Shown: positions 10,816 to 22,992, numbered from the stretch's first letter. The stretch is DNA of 64,000 nucleotides from Flavobacteriales bacterium (GCA_013204105.1 JABMOM010000015.1:1-64000); one strand, 5' to 3'. Numbers and translations: made by a program. The notes: generated by a model from the sequence alone, not told the origin.

Positions 10816-11940
10816 ATGAAATACTTGGAAGGAAAACAAGCCATCTTACTACTAGAAGATGGGACTTATTACGAAGGAAAAGCTGCCGGTAAAATTGGCA
10901 CTACCACTGGCGAGATCGCATTCAATACGGGAATGACCGGTTATCAGGAGATCTTTACGGATCCGTCTTACTTTGGACAGATCTTATTGATGACACCATC
11001 GCACATTGGGAATTATGGCATTCACCCGGATGAAGTTGAATCCGATTCGGTGAAGATTTCCGGATTGGTTTGTAAGAAATTTTCCCAGATTTTCTCTCGG
11101 GCAGCTTCTGAAGAGTCTATCCAGGCATATTTTGAACGACAGAACTTAGTAGGCATCTCTGATATTGATACCCGTGCACTAGTGCGACACATTCGCGATA
11201 AGGGTGCCATGAATGCCATAATCTCCAGCGACAATTTGGACGTAGAAGCGCTGAAGGAGCAGCTTTCGAAAGTCCCTAGTATGGCAGGGCTTGAATTGTC
11301 AAGTAAGGTTTGTACAAAGGAAGTCTATGAATTTGGCGATCCATCTGCTGAGCACAAGGTTTCCGTCATTGACTTTGGTGTAAAGAAGAACATACTTCGC
11401 TGTCTGAGTGATCGAGGATGCTACCTCAAGGTATTTCCTATGGATGCGTCAGTAGCAGAGATCACTGCATGGCAACCAGATGGTATCATGCTCAGCAACG
11501 GGCCTGGTGATCCTTCAGCAATGGGGGATTCGGTCAAATTGATTCAAGGACTGCTCGAAACCAACATACCTATGTTTGGGATATGCTTGGGACACCAGTT
11601 ACTCTCCTTAGCAGCAGGTTTGAGCACCTATAAAATGCACAATGGTCATAGAGGCATCAACCACCCCATCAAGAATATGATCACGGGCAAATGCGAAATC
11701 ACCTCACAGAACCATGGTTTTGTTGTGAATCGTGAAGAGGCCGAAAGCCGCGACGATATCCAAGTCACGCACATTCACCTGAACGATGATACCTTGGCAG
11801 GCATTCGATTGAAGAACGCCAAGGCGTTTTCTGTTCAATTCCATCCCGAGTCTTCGGCAGGTCCAAATGACTCGCGCTACCTCTTCGATGATTTCATCGA
11901 ATTGATTAAAGAGAACAAGACACAAACCATAGAAGCCTGA
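10816..11940 (+). CDS. carA: Carbamoyl-phosphate synthase small subunit
   Basis: GMTGYQEIFTDPSYFGQI; glutamine amidotransferase motif FGICLGHQLLSLA. Confidence 0.97.
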   Translation: MKYLEGKQAILLLEDGTYYEGKAAGKIGTTTGEIAFNTGMTGYQEIFTDPSYFGQILLMTPSHIGNYGIHPDEVESDSVKISGLVCKKFSQIFSRAASEESIQAYFERQNLVGISDIDTRALVRHIRDKGAMNAIISSDNLDVEALKEQLSKVPSMAGLELSSKVCTKEVYEFGDPSAEHKVSVIDFGVKKNILRCLSDRGCYLKVFPMDASVAEITAWQPDGIMLSNGPGDPSAMGDSVKLIQGLLETNIPMFGICLGHQLLSLAAGLSTYKMHNGHRGINHPIKNMITGKCEITSQNHGFVVNREEAESRDDIQVTHIHLNDDTLAGIRLKNAKAFSVQFHPESSAGPNDSRYLFDDFIELIKENKTQTIEA

Positions 11941-13233
<1,293 letters not shown>

Positions 13234-13241
13234 GGACGGTG

Positions 13242-13273
13242 CTTGTTTAAAAGCGCTTTCGGTTGTAATTTCG
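13242..13273 (+). promoter_or_regulatory. Candidate Bacteroidetes-type promoter for gltA
   Basis: CTTG (13242-13245), N20, TAATTTCG (13266-13273), one mismatch to TAnnTTTG; 106-bp gap upstream of gltA. Confidence 0.35.
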
Positions 13274-13339
13274 TGACCCTAATACCGATGGATTCGGAAG
13301 GGTTTTGTTCTTAGAATTATACGCTCAAAAAATACAGAG

Positions 13340-14626
13340 ATGTCAGATTTCGCAGAATTACATTACAATGGAGAAGTGATCAAACTTCCCGTTATCGAAG
13401 GAACAGAGAATGAGAAGGCTCTGGATATTAGCAAGTTAAGAGGGCAGTCGGGCCTGATTACGATTGATCCAGGTTATAAGAATACCGGTTCAACGAAGAG
13501 TGCCATCACTTTTCTTGATGGAGAAAAAGGTATCCTGCGCTACCGTGGTTATCCCATCGAGCAATTGGCTGAAAAGTCGTCCTTCCTTGAGGTGGCCTAC
13601 CTTATCATTTATGGTGAACTTCCTTCAAAGGAGGATTTGGCCAGATGGGAAAAGGACATTACCTATCACACGCTGATCCATGAGGATTTTAGAACCCTGC
13701 TCGAAGGATTTCCATCCAATGCTCACCCAATGGGCGTATTGTCTTCATTGGTCACCTCCTTGACCGCCTTTTATCCGGAATCTTTGGATCCTGTTCGATC
13801 AGCGGACGAGGTTCGCATGAACATCGTTCGTCTCTTAGCGAAACTTCCAACCCTAGCAGCATGGGCCTATAAGAATGAGATTGGCCAACCGCTTGTTTAT
13901 CCACTCAACTCCTTGGACTACGGTGGAAATTTCTTGCGCATGATGTTTGCGACCCCTGCTGAAGATTTCAGAGCTGATCCGGTGGTTACGACTTCCTTGA
14001 ATAAACTCCTGATTCTTCACGCAGAGCATGAGCAGAATTGTTCCACCTCAACCGTACGGATCGTAGGTTCTTCCCACGCCAGTCTTTATGCTTCGGTTTC
14101 AGCAGGCATCAACGCACTGTGGGGGCCACTTCACGGCGGTGCGAACCAAGCTGTTATCGAAATGCTAGAAGCCATTCGAGAGGATGGAGGTGACACCGCT
14201 AAGTACTTGGCAAAAGCCAAGGATAAAGATGATCCTTTCCGTTTGATGGGCTTTGGTCACCGCGTTTATAAGAATTTTGATCCACGCGCAAGGATCATCA
14301 AGAAAGCTGCAGATGACGTCCTCAGTAAGCTTGGAGTGAATGATCCAATATTGGAAATCGCTAAGCATCTCGAGGAGGCGGCATTGAATGACCCATACTT
14401 CGTTGAAAGAAAGCTCTATCCAAACGTCGATTTCTATTCAGGCATTATCTACAGAGCATTGGGCATTCCTACCAATATGTTCACGGTGATGTTTGCACTG
14501 GGTCGACTTCCAGGCTGGATTGGTCAATGGAAGGAAATGAGAGAAAACAACGAGCCGATCGGTCGGCCTCGTCAGGTCTATACGGGTGAAAATGAGCGCG
14601 ATTACGTCGATATGGCGAAGCGCTAG
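13340..14626 (+). CDS. gltA: Citrate synthase
   Basis: 428 aa; GPLHGGANQAVIEML, GFGHRVYKNFDPRA. Confidence 0.97.
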   Translation: MSDFAELHYNGEVIKLPVIEGTENEKALDISKLRGQSGLITIDPGYKNTGSTKSAITFLDGEKGILRYRGYPIEQLAEKSSFLEVAYLIIYGELPSKEDLARWEKDITYHTLIHEDFRTLLEGFPSNAHPMGVLSSLVTSLTAFYPESLDPVRSADEVRMNIVRLLAKLPTLAAWAYKNEIGQPLVYPLNSLDYGGNFLRMMFATPAEDFRADPVVTTSLNKLLILHAEHEQNCSTSTVRIVGSSHASLYASVSAGINALWGPLHGGANQAVIEMLEAIREDGGDTAKYLAKAKDKDDPFRLMGFGHRVYKNFDPRARIIKKAADDVLSKLGVNDPILEIAKHLEEAALNDPYFVERKLYPNVDFYSGIIYRALGIPTNMFTVMFALGRLPGWIGQWKEMRENNEPIGRPRQVYTGENERDYVDMAKR

Positions 14627-14695
14627 TCATAACCCTTTGACAGCTTTTCACGTATCTTAGTGCTCCGACCACTGCTCGGAGCATTATTTATTGCA

Positions 14696-17622
14696 ATGAA
14701 CCGCATTCTAACACTGCTGATATTATTGTTTTCGTCCTTGGGGCTGCAGGCGCAGATCCTTTGGTACGAAGACTTTGACCTGCCTAACTTTACTACATCT
14801 GACAACGGGAGTACAGCCTGGACCATAGACCTTTCGTATGATTGTTCGGGTTCCGTAACGGGGTACTACTACGTCTTAGGAGGTCAATTCCAAAGCTATG
14901 ACACCGACTGCGATGCCCGCTGGATAAGCGAATGGATCGATGTGAGTGCCTACCCATCTGTCGACATATACGGCGTGTTGGATGGAGTAGGAGGAATGGA
15001 AACGAGTGGTACGTATGCCGATTCGCTTAAAATTGGCATTCGAGTAGATGGTGGTAGTACCATCAACTGGTTAGATGTATATGCAGGTACCACTGTGCAG
15101 AACTCTGTGTCCTGTGGTGGAGCAGCCGCCGGAGCCGATAGTATTCAGATTGTCATTCAAGAAAGAAGTACAGGTGGGGATGAGATTCATTACTTTGATG
15201 ATGTTACGGTTTCTGTTTCGAATGACTTGCCAACGGGTGGAGGCGATACGCTTTTCTCAAGGCAGGATGGTGATTGGGATCAAACCGCTACTTGGTCTAC
15301 AACAGTGGGTGGTTCTTCCTGCAGTTGCACACCAGACTCCAACAGTATCGTTTACATTTTATGTGGAGACGTGGTACTGATTGACAACGACGAATGGGCA
15401 AGGGAGGTGCATGTGGAGTTTGGAGGAAGGGTTCAATGGGACAGTGATGATGATGAGTTGCATATCTCGAGCAATGGCACCGTGGAACTCTCCGTTGGAA
15501 GCTATATGTGGGAAAATGGTCGGACTTCGGCATTCTTAGAATTTGAAGGAGCAGGAACTAACTACCTGAGGGTCTACAGTGAAGACACTGGACTAGAAGT
15601 CGATCAAGTGCGCGTAAACCATGCATGCACCTTAATCATCGAGGGCAATGGTAGAATCGATGTAGAAGATGATTTTGAGCTTACTGCGGATAACGTTACT
15701 GTGATCAACAATTTTACAAGTCAACTCTATGTTGGCGATGATTTGGATGTGCTGGCAGCGAATTGCACTTGGGTCAATGATTCTGGTGAATTGTACTTGG
15801 ACGGAACGTTCGAAGTCTTAGATCAGAACTTTACCATGATTAACCGGGACACGATTTTTGTAGACTTGAATATGCACGGTGATAATGCAGATAATGGACA
15901 GATTACCAACTACGGTCAAATATGGGTGGATGGTGATGACATCGAATCGAGCTATAATTCGGATAATTTCAGGATTGACAACTACGGGACATTCATTGTC
16001 GATGACGATTTGCGGGAATCTGGAACAGGAGCCGCAGCAAGTGAATTTCACAACCGAGCAGGTGGCTACCTATACCTCGGCCACGATAATGCAGAACTCA
16101 ATTGGGAGATGTGGGCGAATTACGATTCGAATACGGTTGATTACTTCAGAGGGGGGATCAGCTCAGCATGTTTGTGCCTGAAGACGCGTATTGGAACCTT
16201 AGCTTAACAACATCGGGCACTAAGCGCACAACCGGAGACTTAGACATCAATGGCTCAGTGTTGATAGCCGGAACGGCGATCTTTGATGTGGATACCCAAA
16301 ATGACAATATTACCGTTGCAAAGAATTGGCACGTTACCAGCGCCGCTGGAGCTCCGTTCGACTATGGCATCGAGCAAGTGACCTTTGATGGGACAGGGCG
16401 GCAATGGATAAATGCCGCAAATGGCGCTGATTTTTACGATGTAGTGGTCAATAAATCGGATTCCTTGGACCTATTGTCCGAAATGACCATTGTTGCTCAG
16501 GGATCCATGACCTTTACTGGTGGACATGTCGGTGCTGACTCGGTCAACAGATTGATCGTATGGAATGATGCTACCGTTTCGGGCGCGAGCGATGCAAGTT
16601 TCGTAGATGGACGCGTTCAAAAAAGGGGAAATGACGCATTTACCTTCCCAGTAGGTGATGTAGGAAACTACCAACCCCTATCTATTACTGCCCCCAGCTT
16701 GACGACGGATGAGTTTACAGCCCACTACCTTCAGAGTGATCCCAGAGGTAATTGGGATGAAACTTCCCTCGAGGCTACAATACATCATGTCAGCACAGAA
16801 GAATTTTGGTACCTCAATCGTACGAGCGGTGCTTCTGGGGTGACCGTCACCTTTTCATTCGATGGAAACAGCGGCGGGGTTACGAATTTGGATAGCCTGG
16901 TTGTGGCGCACTGGAATGGCACACAATGGACCGATGAAGGGAATGGCGGTACGACGGGAACAACAGCGGCAGGGACAATTACAACGGCTGCTGCGGTAAC
17001 AAGTTTCAGTCCATTTACTTTGGGCAGCACCCTTGATAATTTTAACGGCAATCCGCTTCCCATTGAATTGATTGAATTCGATGCGGTTAGGGAAGACCTC
17101 GACGTCATCATAGGGTGGGTTACAGCATCGGAGATAGACAACGAACGGTTTGAGGTACAGAGAAGTTTGAATGGACGGGCATGGGAAACCATAGCCACCC
17201 TTCCAGGAGCTGGAAATTCTTCCTTGCCAATATCCTATGGTTTCAAGGATGAGCATTCTCCCAAAGTCGACTTGTATTACCGACTGAAACAAATTGATAT
17301 TGACGGAAGGTATTCCTTCTCAAAGTCAAGGTTCGTAGCGTTTTCGCAAGGTGTAAGATCGAGCGATCAGTTTACCTTATTCCCCAATCCTGTTGAAGGA
17401 CAAAGTAGCCTTTACGTTCGCTATACCCATGGTGCTGAAGATTTGATGTCGTTCCGGGTAGTCGATCTATATGGCCACTTGGTCTTGTCGGATAAGATCA
17501 CCTTGTTTGAAGGTGGAGGAATCATCGAGATGCCGTTGAAAGATCGACTTCCATCAGGGCACTACATTCTCTCTTTGGAAGGAATGCAAACCTCTTTCCA
17601 AGCCCCACTCGTCATAAAGTAA
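14696..17622 (+). pseudogene. Secreted T9SS-cargo protein (beta-rich, type A C-terminal sorting domain), reading frame split at 16151-16156
   Basis: Signal peptide MNRILTLLILLFSSLGLQAQ. ORF 14660-16207 loses frame at a G6 tract and the protein continues in ORF 16168-17622 (VPEDAYWNLSLTTSGTKRTTGDLDINGS...). Ends FTLFPNPVEGQ...GHYILSLEG. Adding one G restores a single ORF of about 975 aa. Confidence 0.75.
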
Positions 17623-17626
17623 GCAT

Positions 17627-17655
17627 AAAAAAAGCCCCACCGGTGAGGTGAGGCT
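17627..17655 (-). terminator. Candidate Rho-independent terminator for the 17680-18477 gene
   Basis: On the minus strand: GCCTCACC-tcacc-GGTGGGGC (one mismatch) followed by T7. Confidence 0.65.
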
Positions 17656-17679
17656 CTTCTTTCAATGCTCGGTTAAGCC

Positions 17680-18477
17680 TTAAGCAACAATGGCTTTTTG
17701 GGTAAGTTCCTTCACTTTTTCAGCCTCTTCTTGAGCCAATTCTGCATCCACGAGGATGCGACCGCTGTGCTCATCTGAAATGATCTTTTTTCTTGCAGCA
17801 ATGTCCAATTGACGTTGCGGTGGGATCTTAATAAACGATCCTCCAGAAGAACCGCGCTCAACAGGAACAACGGCAAGGCCGTTCTTTACACTGCCACGAA
17901 TACGTCGGTACGCGTTGAGCAAACGTTCTTCAATGCTGTCAGCCGCTTCATCAGATGCCTTCACCAATGCTTTTTCTTCTTTCTCTGTTTCCTTGACGAT
18001 GCTGTCGAGTTCCTTCTTCTTGTGATCGAGGTCCTTATTTCTTTCATTGAGACCTTCGTCGGCGATTGTCATGACCTCTTTCTTCTGCACAATCAGTGCT
18101 TCGAATTCCTTCATGCGCTTCTCAGAAAGCTGAATTTCCAATGTTTGATATTCAATTTCCTTGGAAATAGAATCAAATTCACGGTTATTACGAACGTTCT
18201 TCTGCTGCTCCTCGTATTTCTTGATCATCTCGCTGGACTCGATGATCGCGTTCTTACGATCAGAGACCTTGTGCTCTAAATCTTCAAGTTCTGATTGGAG
18301 GTTGTTTGACCTGGTCTGAAGTCCTTCAATCTCGTCCTGAAGATCTTCCACCTCAAGCGGAAGTTCACCACGAACCGTTCGGATCTTGTCGATTGCAGCA
18401 TCGATCAACTGTAGGCGGTAGAGGGCTCTCAGCTTTTCTTCAACCGTGCTCTCTTTAGCGCTTTTCTTCTTAGCCAT
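17680..18477 (-). CDS. Coiled-coil protein of the C4-type zinc-ribbon (CdsZ-like) family, zinc cysteines replaced
   Basis: Long coiled coil, then GLAVVPVERGSSGGSFIKIPPQRQLDIAARKKIISDEHSGRILVD, which matches the family C-terminus with Ser at the Cys positions. Confidence 0.75.
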   Translation of the reverse strand: MAKKKSAKESTVEEKLRALYRLQLIDAAIDKIRTVRGELPLEVEDLQDEIEGLQTRSNNLQSELEDLEHKVSDRKNAIIESSEMIKKYEEQQKNVRNNREFDSISKEIEYQTLEIQLSEKRMKEFEALIVQKKEVMTIADEGLNERNKDLDHKKKELDSIVKETEKEEKALVKASDEAADSIEERLLNAYRRIRGSVKNGLAVVPVERGSSGGSFIKIPPQRQLDIAARKKIISDEHSGRILVDAELAQEEAEKVKELTQKAIVA

Positions 18478-18480
18478 ATA

Positions 18481-19581
18481 TCATGAAATGTAGTAATGAA
18501 CAGGATTGGTTCCTGCCTCTGACAAAAGGACGGCAAAGGTAGGAATTTTTTCCTCTAGATATTCCTTAATAAGTTCAGGTGTAAATTGCTCACTTTCAAA
18601 GTGTCCGATGTCCATGATGACCAACTTTTGTTCAGCATCAAAGAACTCGTGGTACTTGAAGTCTGAGGTGATGAAAACATCTGCTTTCTGTGCGATTGCA
18701 TTCGGTAAAAGGAAGCGACCTGCGCCCCCACAAAATGCTACAGTTTCGATCGGTTTTCCCAATAAAGCCGTGTGCCGAATCACCTTTAACTTGAATCGCT
18801 CAGCAACGTGTTCAAAGAAGGATTTCTCTGATTGAGGCGTGCTCAATCTGCCGATCATACCGCTGCCGAGTTGTTGATGTTCATTTTGCAATGCGATCAG
18901 ATCATAGGCAACTTCTTCGTAGGGATGGGCTGTCAACAAGGCCTTGACGAGCTTCGACTTCAAATGGAAGGGAAGGATGACCTCTAATTTACTCTCTGCT
19001 TCGCGGTGATCTTCACCGGCTTGACCTACGGTCGGGGTACTGTTAATACTCCCACGGAATGTTCCTTGACCTTCACTCGAAAAACTACAGTGGTCGTATT
19101 CTCCAATGTGCCCAGCGCCAGCATTAAAAAGCGCGGTTTTTACGTCCTCTAAAGCTGCGTGTGGCACAAAGGTGTCAAGCTTGAGCAGGGCGTCTGTTTT
19201 AGGCGATAATACTTGAAGATTTTGCAAATCCAATCGCTCACCTATTTTTCGATTCACCCCGGTCCAAGCATGGTCTAAATTGGTGTGAATGGCATAGATG
19301 GCGATTCCTTTCTGAATGGCTGCAATTACTGTGCGCTCGACGTAATTTTGACCGGTCAGAGACTTCATTCCGGCGAATACAATCGGATGATGGGCGATGA
19401 TCATTTCGCAGCCTTTATTGGCTGCTTCTTTCACTACCTCCTCGGTGCAATCCAAAGAGCATAGCACACTAGTTATGGTGCTTTCCGGATCACCGCAGAT
19501 CAGTCCGGAATTGTCGTAGCTTTCTTGGTGCTGTTTCGGAGCCCATTCTTCAAGGGTTCTTATGATGTCGGATACTTTCAT
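18481..19581 (-). CDS. Nif3-like dinuclear metal centre hexameric protein
   Basis: MKVSDIIRTLEEWAPKQHQESYDNSGLICGDPE; ANKGCEMIIAHHPIVFAG; IYAIHTNLDHAWTGVN; VAFCGGAGRF; MDIGHFESE. Confidence 0.92.
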   Translation of the reverse strand: MKVSDIIRTLEEWAPKQHQESYDNSGLICGDPESTITSVLCSLDCTEEVVKEAANKGCEMIIAHHPIVFAGMKSLTGQNYVERTVIAAIQKGIAIYAIHTNLDHAWTGVNRKIGERLDLQNLQVLSPKTDALLKLDTFVPHAALEDVKTALFNAGAGHIGEYDHCSFSSEGQGTFRGSINSTPTVGQAGEDHREAESKLEVILPFHLKSKLVKALLTAHPYEEVAYDLIALQNEHQQLGSGMIGRLSTPQSEKSFFEHVAERFKLKVIRHTALLGKPIETVAFCGGAGRFLLPNAIAQKADVFITSDFKYHEFFDAEQKLVIMDIGHFESEQFTPELIKEYLEEKIPTFAVLLSEAGTNPVHYYIS

Positions 19582-19636
19582 TCTTTTCAGTTTTCGCAAT
19601 CCGCGTAAAGATAATAGCAGAAGCTACCTTTGTTCC

Positions 19637-20704
19637 GTGAAGTTCCTACTCTTCCCTTTTGCATTGATCTACGGAGCCGTTATTCGGTTGCGCAATTTGA
19701 TGTTTGATTTAGGCGTTTTTAGGGGTCGTTCCTTTGACGCCCCGGTCATCGCCATTGGCAATTTACGCGTCGGTGGAACCGGGAAGACTCCAGCAATCAT
19801 AGCGTTGCTTGAAATGCTCCCGTCAAAATATCATCTTGCCGCTCTGAGCCGAGGCTACGGCAGAACTACGAATGGCTGGCAAGAGGTTGCTACCGATAGC
19901 GAAGCCGATCAGACAGGCGATGAAGCGCTTTTGATCAAGCAAGCGCATCCTGAATCGGATGTCGCGGTGATGGAAGACAGAGTGAAAGGGATCTGACGCT
20001 TGCTCCTAAAAGATCCGAAACCGGATATAATCTTGCTCGATGATGCGATGCAACATCGATGGGTAAAGCCGGGGCACTTGATTTTACTCACCGCGTATCA
20101 CCAACGTTACTCTTCAGACTTCCTCCTCCCAATGGGTAGATTGAGAGAACATAGAAGTGCTGCGGCTCGTGCCGATACGATTGTGGTTACCAAATGCCCG
20201 TTCGATTTGAGCCCATCTGAACGAAGAATGATCAAAGATGAACTTGGCCCGAAGGAGCATCAAGAGGTGTGCTTTTCCTATGAAGATTATCCAGGACTCG
20301 TTGAACTCTCTACGGGTAATCAAGTCGACTGGAAAACCTTCACCGCCGATCAAGCTTTGTTGGTAACAGGTATCGCCGACCCTTCAACCCTGCTTTCGTT
20401 CTTAGAAAATAAGGTTGAGCAACTCGATCACATTGCTTTTCGTGATCATCAAGATTTCACTGCTTCCGACATGGAACGCATCCTTTCACAATTCAGCATG
20501 ATGAAAGGTGAAACCACGCTGGTCCTCACCACAGAAAAAGACGCTCAACGCATCGTTAAGTGGATGCAAAATGAGAAATTCGCGTCCCTTCCGGTATACG
20601 TCATATTGCACCGTATGCAATGGTTTGATAAGGACCGGGAAATCATTGAAAATCGACTGAATGGATTTATCAAAGCGTATTCAGGAAACGACAGCCTACA
20701 TTGA
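19637..20704 (+). pseudogene. lpxK: Tetraacyldisaccharide 4'-kinase, interrupted by in-frame TGA at 19994-19996
   Basis: VIAIGNLRVGGTGKTPAIIALLEML ... DRVKGI*RLLLKDPKPDIILLDDAMQHR ... all in one frame; homology reads straight through the TGA. Confidence 0.88.
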
Positions 20705-21494
20705 GAGATGCATGCAGCCCAAAGGTGCGATTGGGGTGGTGCTCGGTACAGGCTTAGGGGGATTTGTCGATGAGATCGAGGTCTCGGCTGAGTTACCATA
20801 TGCATCTATTCCGCACTTTCCTCAAAGCACAGTGGAGGGGCATGATGGAAAGCTCATCTATGGAACCATGGGAGGGCAAGCAGTCTTTGCACTGAAAGGG
20901 CGTTTCCATTTTTACGAAGGGTACCGCATGGATGAGGTTGTCTATCCTATTCGTGTGATGAAGGCATTGGGCATCGAATCGGTGTTGCTTTCAAACGCGA
21001 GCGGTGCGGTGAATCCAAACTACAAGGTGGGTGATATCATGGTGATCAAGGATCATATCAATCTTTTTCCAACCAACCCATTGATCGGACCGAACGATGA
21101 ATCGATGGGGCCGCGCTTTCCCGATATGTCGGAACCTTACGACCGTGAATTCCGCGCAGCGATGATCAAGGCGGCGAACAGTGAGGGGATTGAAGTGCGA
21201 GAAGGAGTGTATGCTGGATTATCAGGGCCGTGTTTTGAGACGCCGGCAGAATATCGCTACATCCGAATCATTGGTGCTGACGTGGTAGGGATGAGCACCG
21301 TGCCCGAAACCATCGCAGCGAAACATCTGGGGATGCGGGTTGTTGCCTTATCTGTCATTACCGACCTTGGAATCGAAGGTCATGTTGAATCGATCACCCA
21401 CGAGGAAGTGCAAGCGGCCGCGCAGGCGGCGGAACCCAAAATCGCGGCCATCGTTAGAAGCTTCCTCAGCAACCGTGCACCAAGGTCTCATTGA
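20661..21494 (+). CDS. punA: Purine-nucleoside phosphorylase
   Basis: IGVVLGTGLGGFVDEIE; GPCFETPAEYRYIRIIGADVVGMSTVPE; overlaps the lpxK 3' end by 44 nt. Confidence 0.95.
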   Translation: MDLSKRIQETTAYIERCMQPKGAIGVVLGTGLGGFVDEIEVSAELPYASIPHFPQSTVEGHDGKLIYGTMGGQAVFALKGRFHFYEGYRMDEVVYPIRVMKALGIESVLLSNASGAVNPNYKVGDIMVIKDHINLFPTNPLIGPNDESMGPRFPDMSEPYDREFRAAMIKAANSEGIEVREGVYAGLSGPCFETPAEYRYIRIIGADVVGMSTVPETIAAKHLGMRVVALSVITDLGIEGHVESITHEEVQAAAQAAEPKIAAIVRSFLSNRAPRSH

Positions 21495-21514
21495 GGCCGT
21501 TAACTTTGTCACCA

Positions 21515-22975
21515 ATGAAGATCACCCAGGAAATCATCGATCAATACGAGGCTGTAATCGGTCTCGAGGTGCACGCCCAGCTGCTCACCAAGTCGAAAGC
21601 CTTCTCCTCCGACAAGAACGAGTATGGGAATTTGCCAAATTCGAATACAAGTCCGGTGACTCTGGGTCACCCCGGGACGCTGCCAGTACTCAATGAGAAG
21701 TCGGCAGAATTTGCCGTGCGCTTGGGCCTGGCCTGTAAATGTGACATCCGCGAGCACAACGAGTTTGCGAGAAAAAACTATTTCTATGCTGACCTTCCGA
21801 AAGGTTATCAGATCACACAGGACACAACGCCCATCTGCAACGGGGGATTCATTACCATTAAAAGCAATGGGGCGGATAAGCAAATAGGATTGACCCGCAT
21901 CCACATGGAAGAGGATTCCGGAAAAAGTATTCATGACATTTCTCCCTTCGAAACCTTGATCGACTTAAATCGAGCAGGAGTGCCTCTGTTGGAGATCGTC
22001 TCCGAACCCGAAATGCGTTCTGCCGATGAGGCGTATAGCTACCTCACGGAAGTGAGAAAACTAGTGCGTTACCTCGAGATCTGCGACGGAAATATGGAGG
22101 AAGGCAGCATGCGTTGTGATGCGAACATTTCGGTCATGAAGAAAGGCGCGGCAGAATTTGGAACTCGGGTTGAGATCAAAAACCTCAATAGTATCCGAAA
22201 TGTCAAGCGCTCAATTGAATTTGAAATCCTGCGTCACATAGAACTTATTGAAACAGGCGGTGAGGTCAAGAAGTCAACGCTCACATTCAATGCAGCGACG
22301 GGCGAAACGGCCATCATGAGAACGAAGGAAGAGGCAGATGATTACCGCTATTTTCCCGAACCTGACCTGCAGCCATTGATTGTTTCGAAAGAATACATCG
22401 AAGAAGTAAGGCGAACACTACCGCCACTTCCACAAGAACTCTTTCATCGATATGTACACGAACTTGGATTAAGCGAATACGATGCAGGGGTTCTCACAGA
22501 TGATAAGCACGTCGCCTTGTATTTTGAGGAATTACTGAAGAACGTAAAGAGTCCCAAGACGGCTGCGAATTGGATGATGGGAGAGGTGAAAGGCTATGTC
22601 AATGAAATGGCGATAGAGATCCAAGACTTTCCATTATCGCCAAAGAAATTAGCCGAGATCATCAATATGGTCGTGGATGGGAAAATGGGGCAGACCCTTG
22701 CTTCTCAGCAGTTGTTTCCGCTCCTTATGGAAGATCCCTCGTCTTCAGCAATGAAGATTGCGGAGCAACATGCTCTTGTGCAGGTGGGCGATGAAGATGA
22801 ATTAAGGGGCTGGGTAGAAGAAGCCGTTGCTAAGTTTCCAGATAAAGTGGAAGAGTATCGCAACGGAAAGAAAGGCATCCTCGGTTTGTTTATGGGTGAG
22901 GTGATGCGCAACAGCAAAGGAAAAGCGGATCCCAATAAGACCAATGAAATGATCCGTCAAGTGTTGGAGAATTAA
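21515..22975 (+). CDS. gatB: Asp-tRNA(Asn)/Glu-tRNA(Gln) amidotransferase subunit B
   Basis: YEAVIGLEVHAQLLTKSKAFS; DGNMEEGSMRCDANIS. Confidence 0.97.
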   Translation: MKITQEIIDQYEAVIGLEVHAQLLTKSKAFSSDKNEYGNLPNSNTSPVTLGHPGTLPVLNEKSAEFAVRLGLACKCDIREHNEFARKNYFYADLPKGYQITQDTTPICNGGFITIKSNGADKQIGLTRIHMEEDSGKSIHDISPFETLIDLNRAGVPLLEIVSEPEMRSADEAYSYLTEVRKLVRYLEICDGNMEEGSMRCDANISVMKKGAAEFGTRVEIKNLNSIRNVKRSIEFEILRHIELIETGGEVKKSTLTFNAATGETAIMRTKEEADDYRYFPEPDLQPLIVSKEYIEEVRRTLPPLPQELFHRYVHELGLSEYDAGVLTDDKHVALYFEELLKNVKSPKTAANWMMGEVKGYVNEMAIEIQDFPLSPKKLAEIINMVVDGKMGQTLASQQLFPLLMEDPSSSAMKIAEQHALVQVGDEDELRGWVEEAVAKFPDKVEEYRNGKKGILGLFMGEVMRNSKGKADPNKTNEMIRQVLEN

Positions 22976-22992
22976 ACGTGAATCAAAAGAGT

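Noticed and set aside
17809-18279. 156-aa antisense ORF (Phe/Leu/Cys-rich, membrane-like)
   Set aside because: Opposite a Glu/Lys-rich coiled-coil, which naturally yields hydrophobic antisense translation.
19625-19632. TACCTTTG as a promoter for lpxK
   Set aside because: It would place the transcription start at or after the likely GTG start (19637), and there is no -33 element; probably coincidental.
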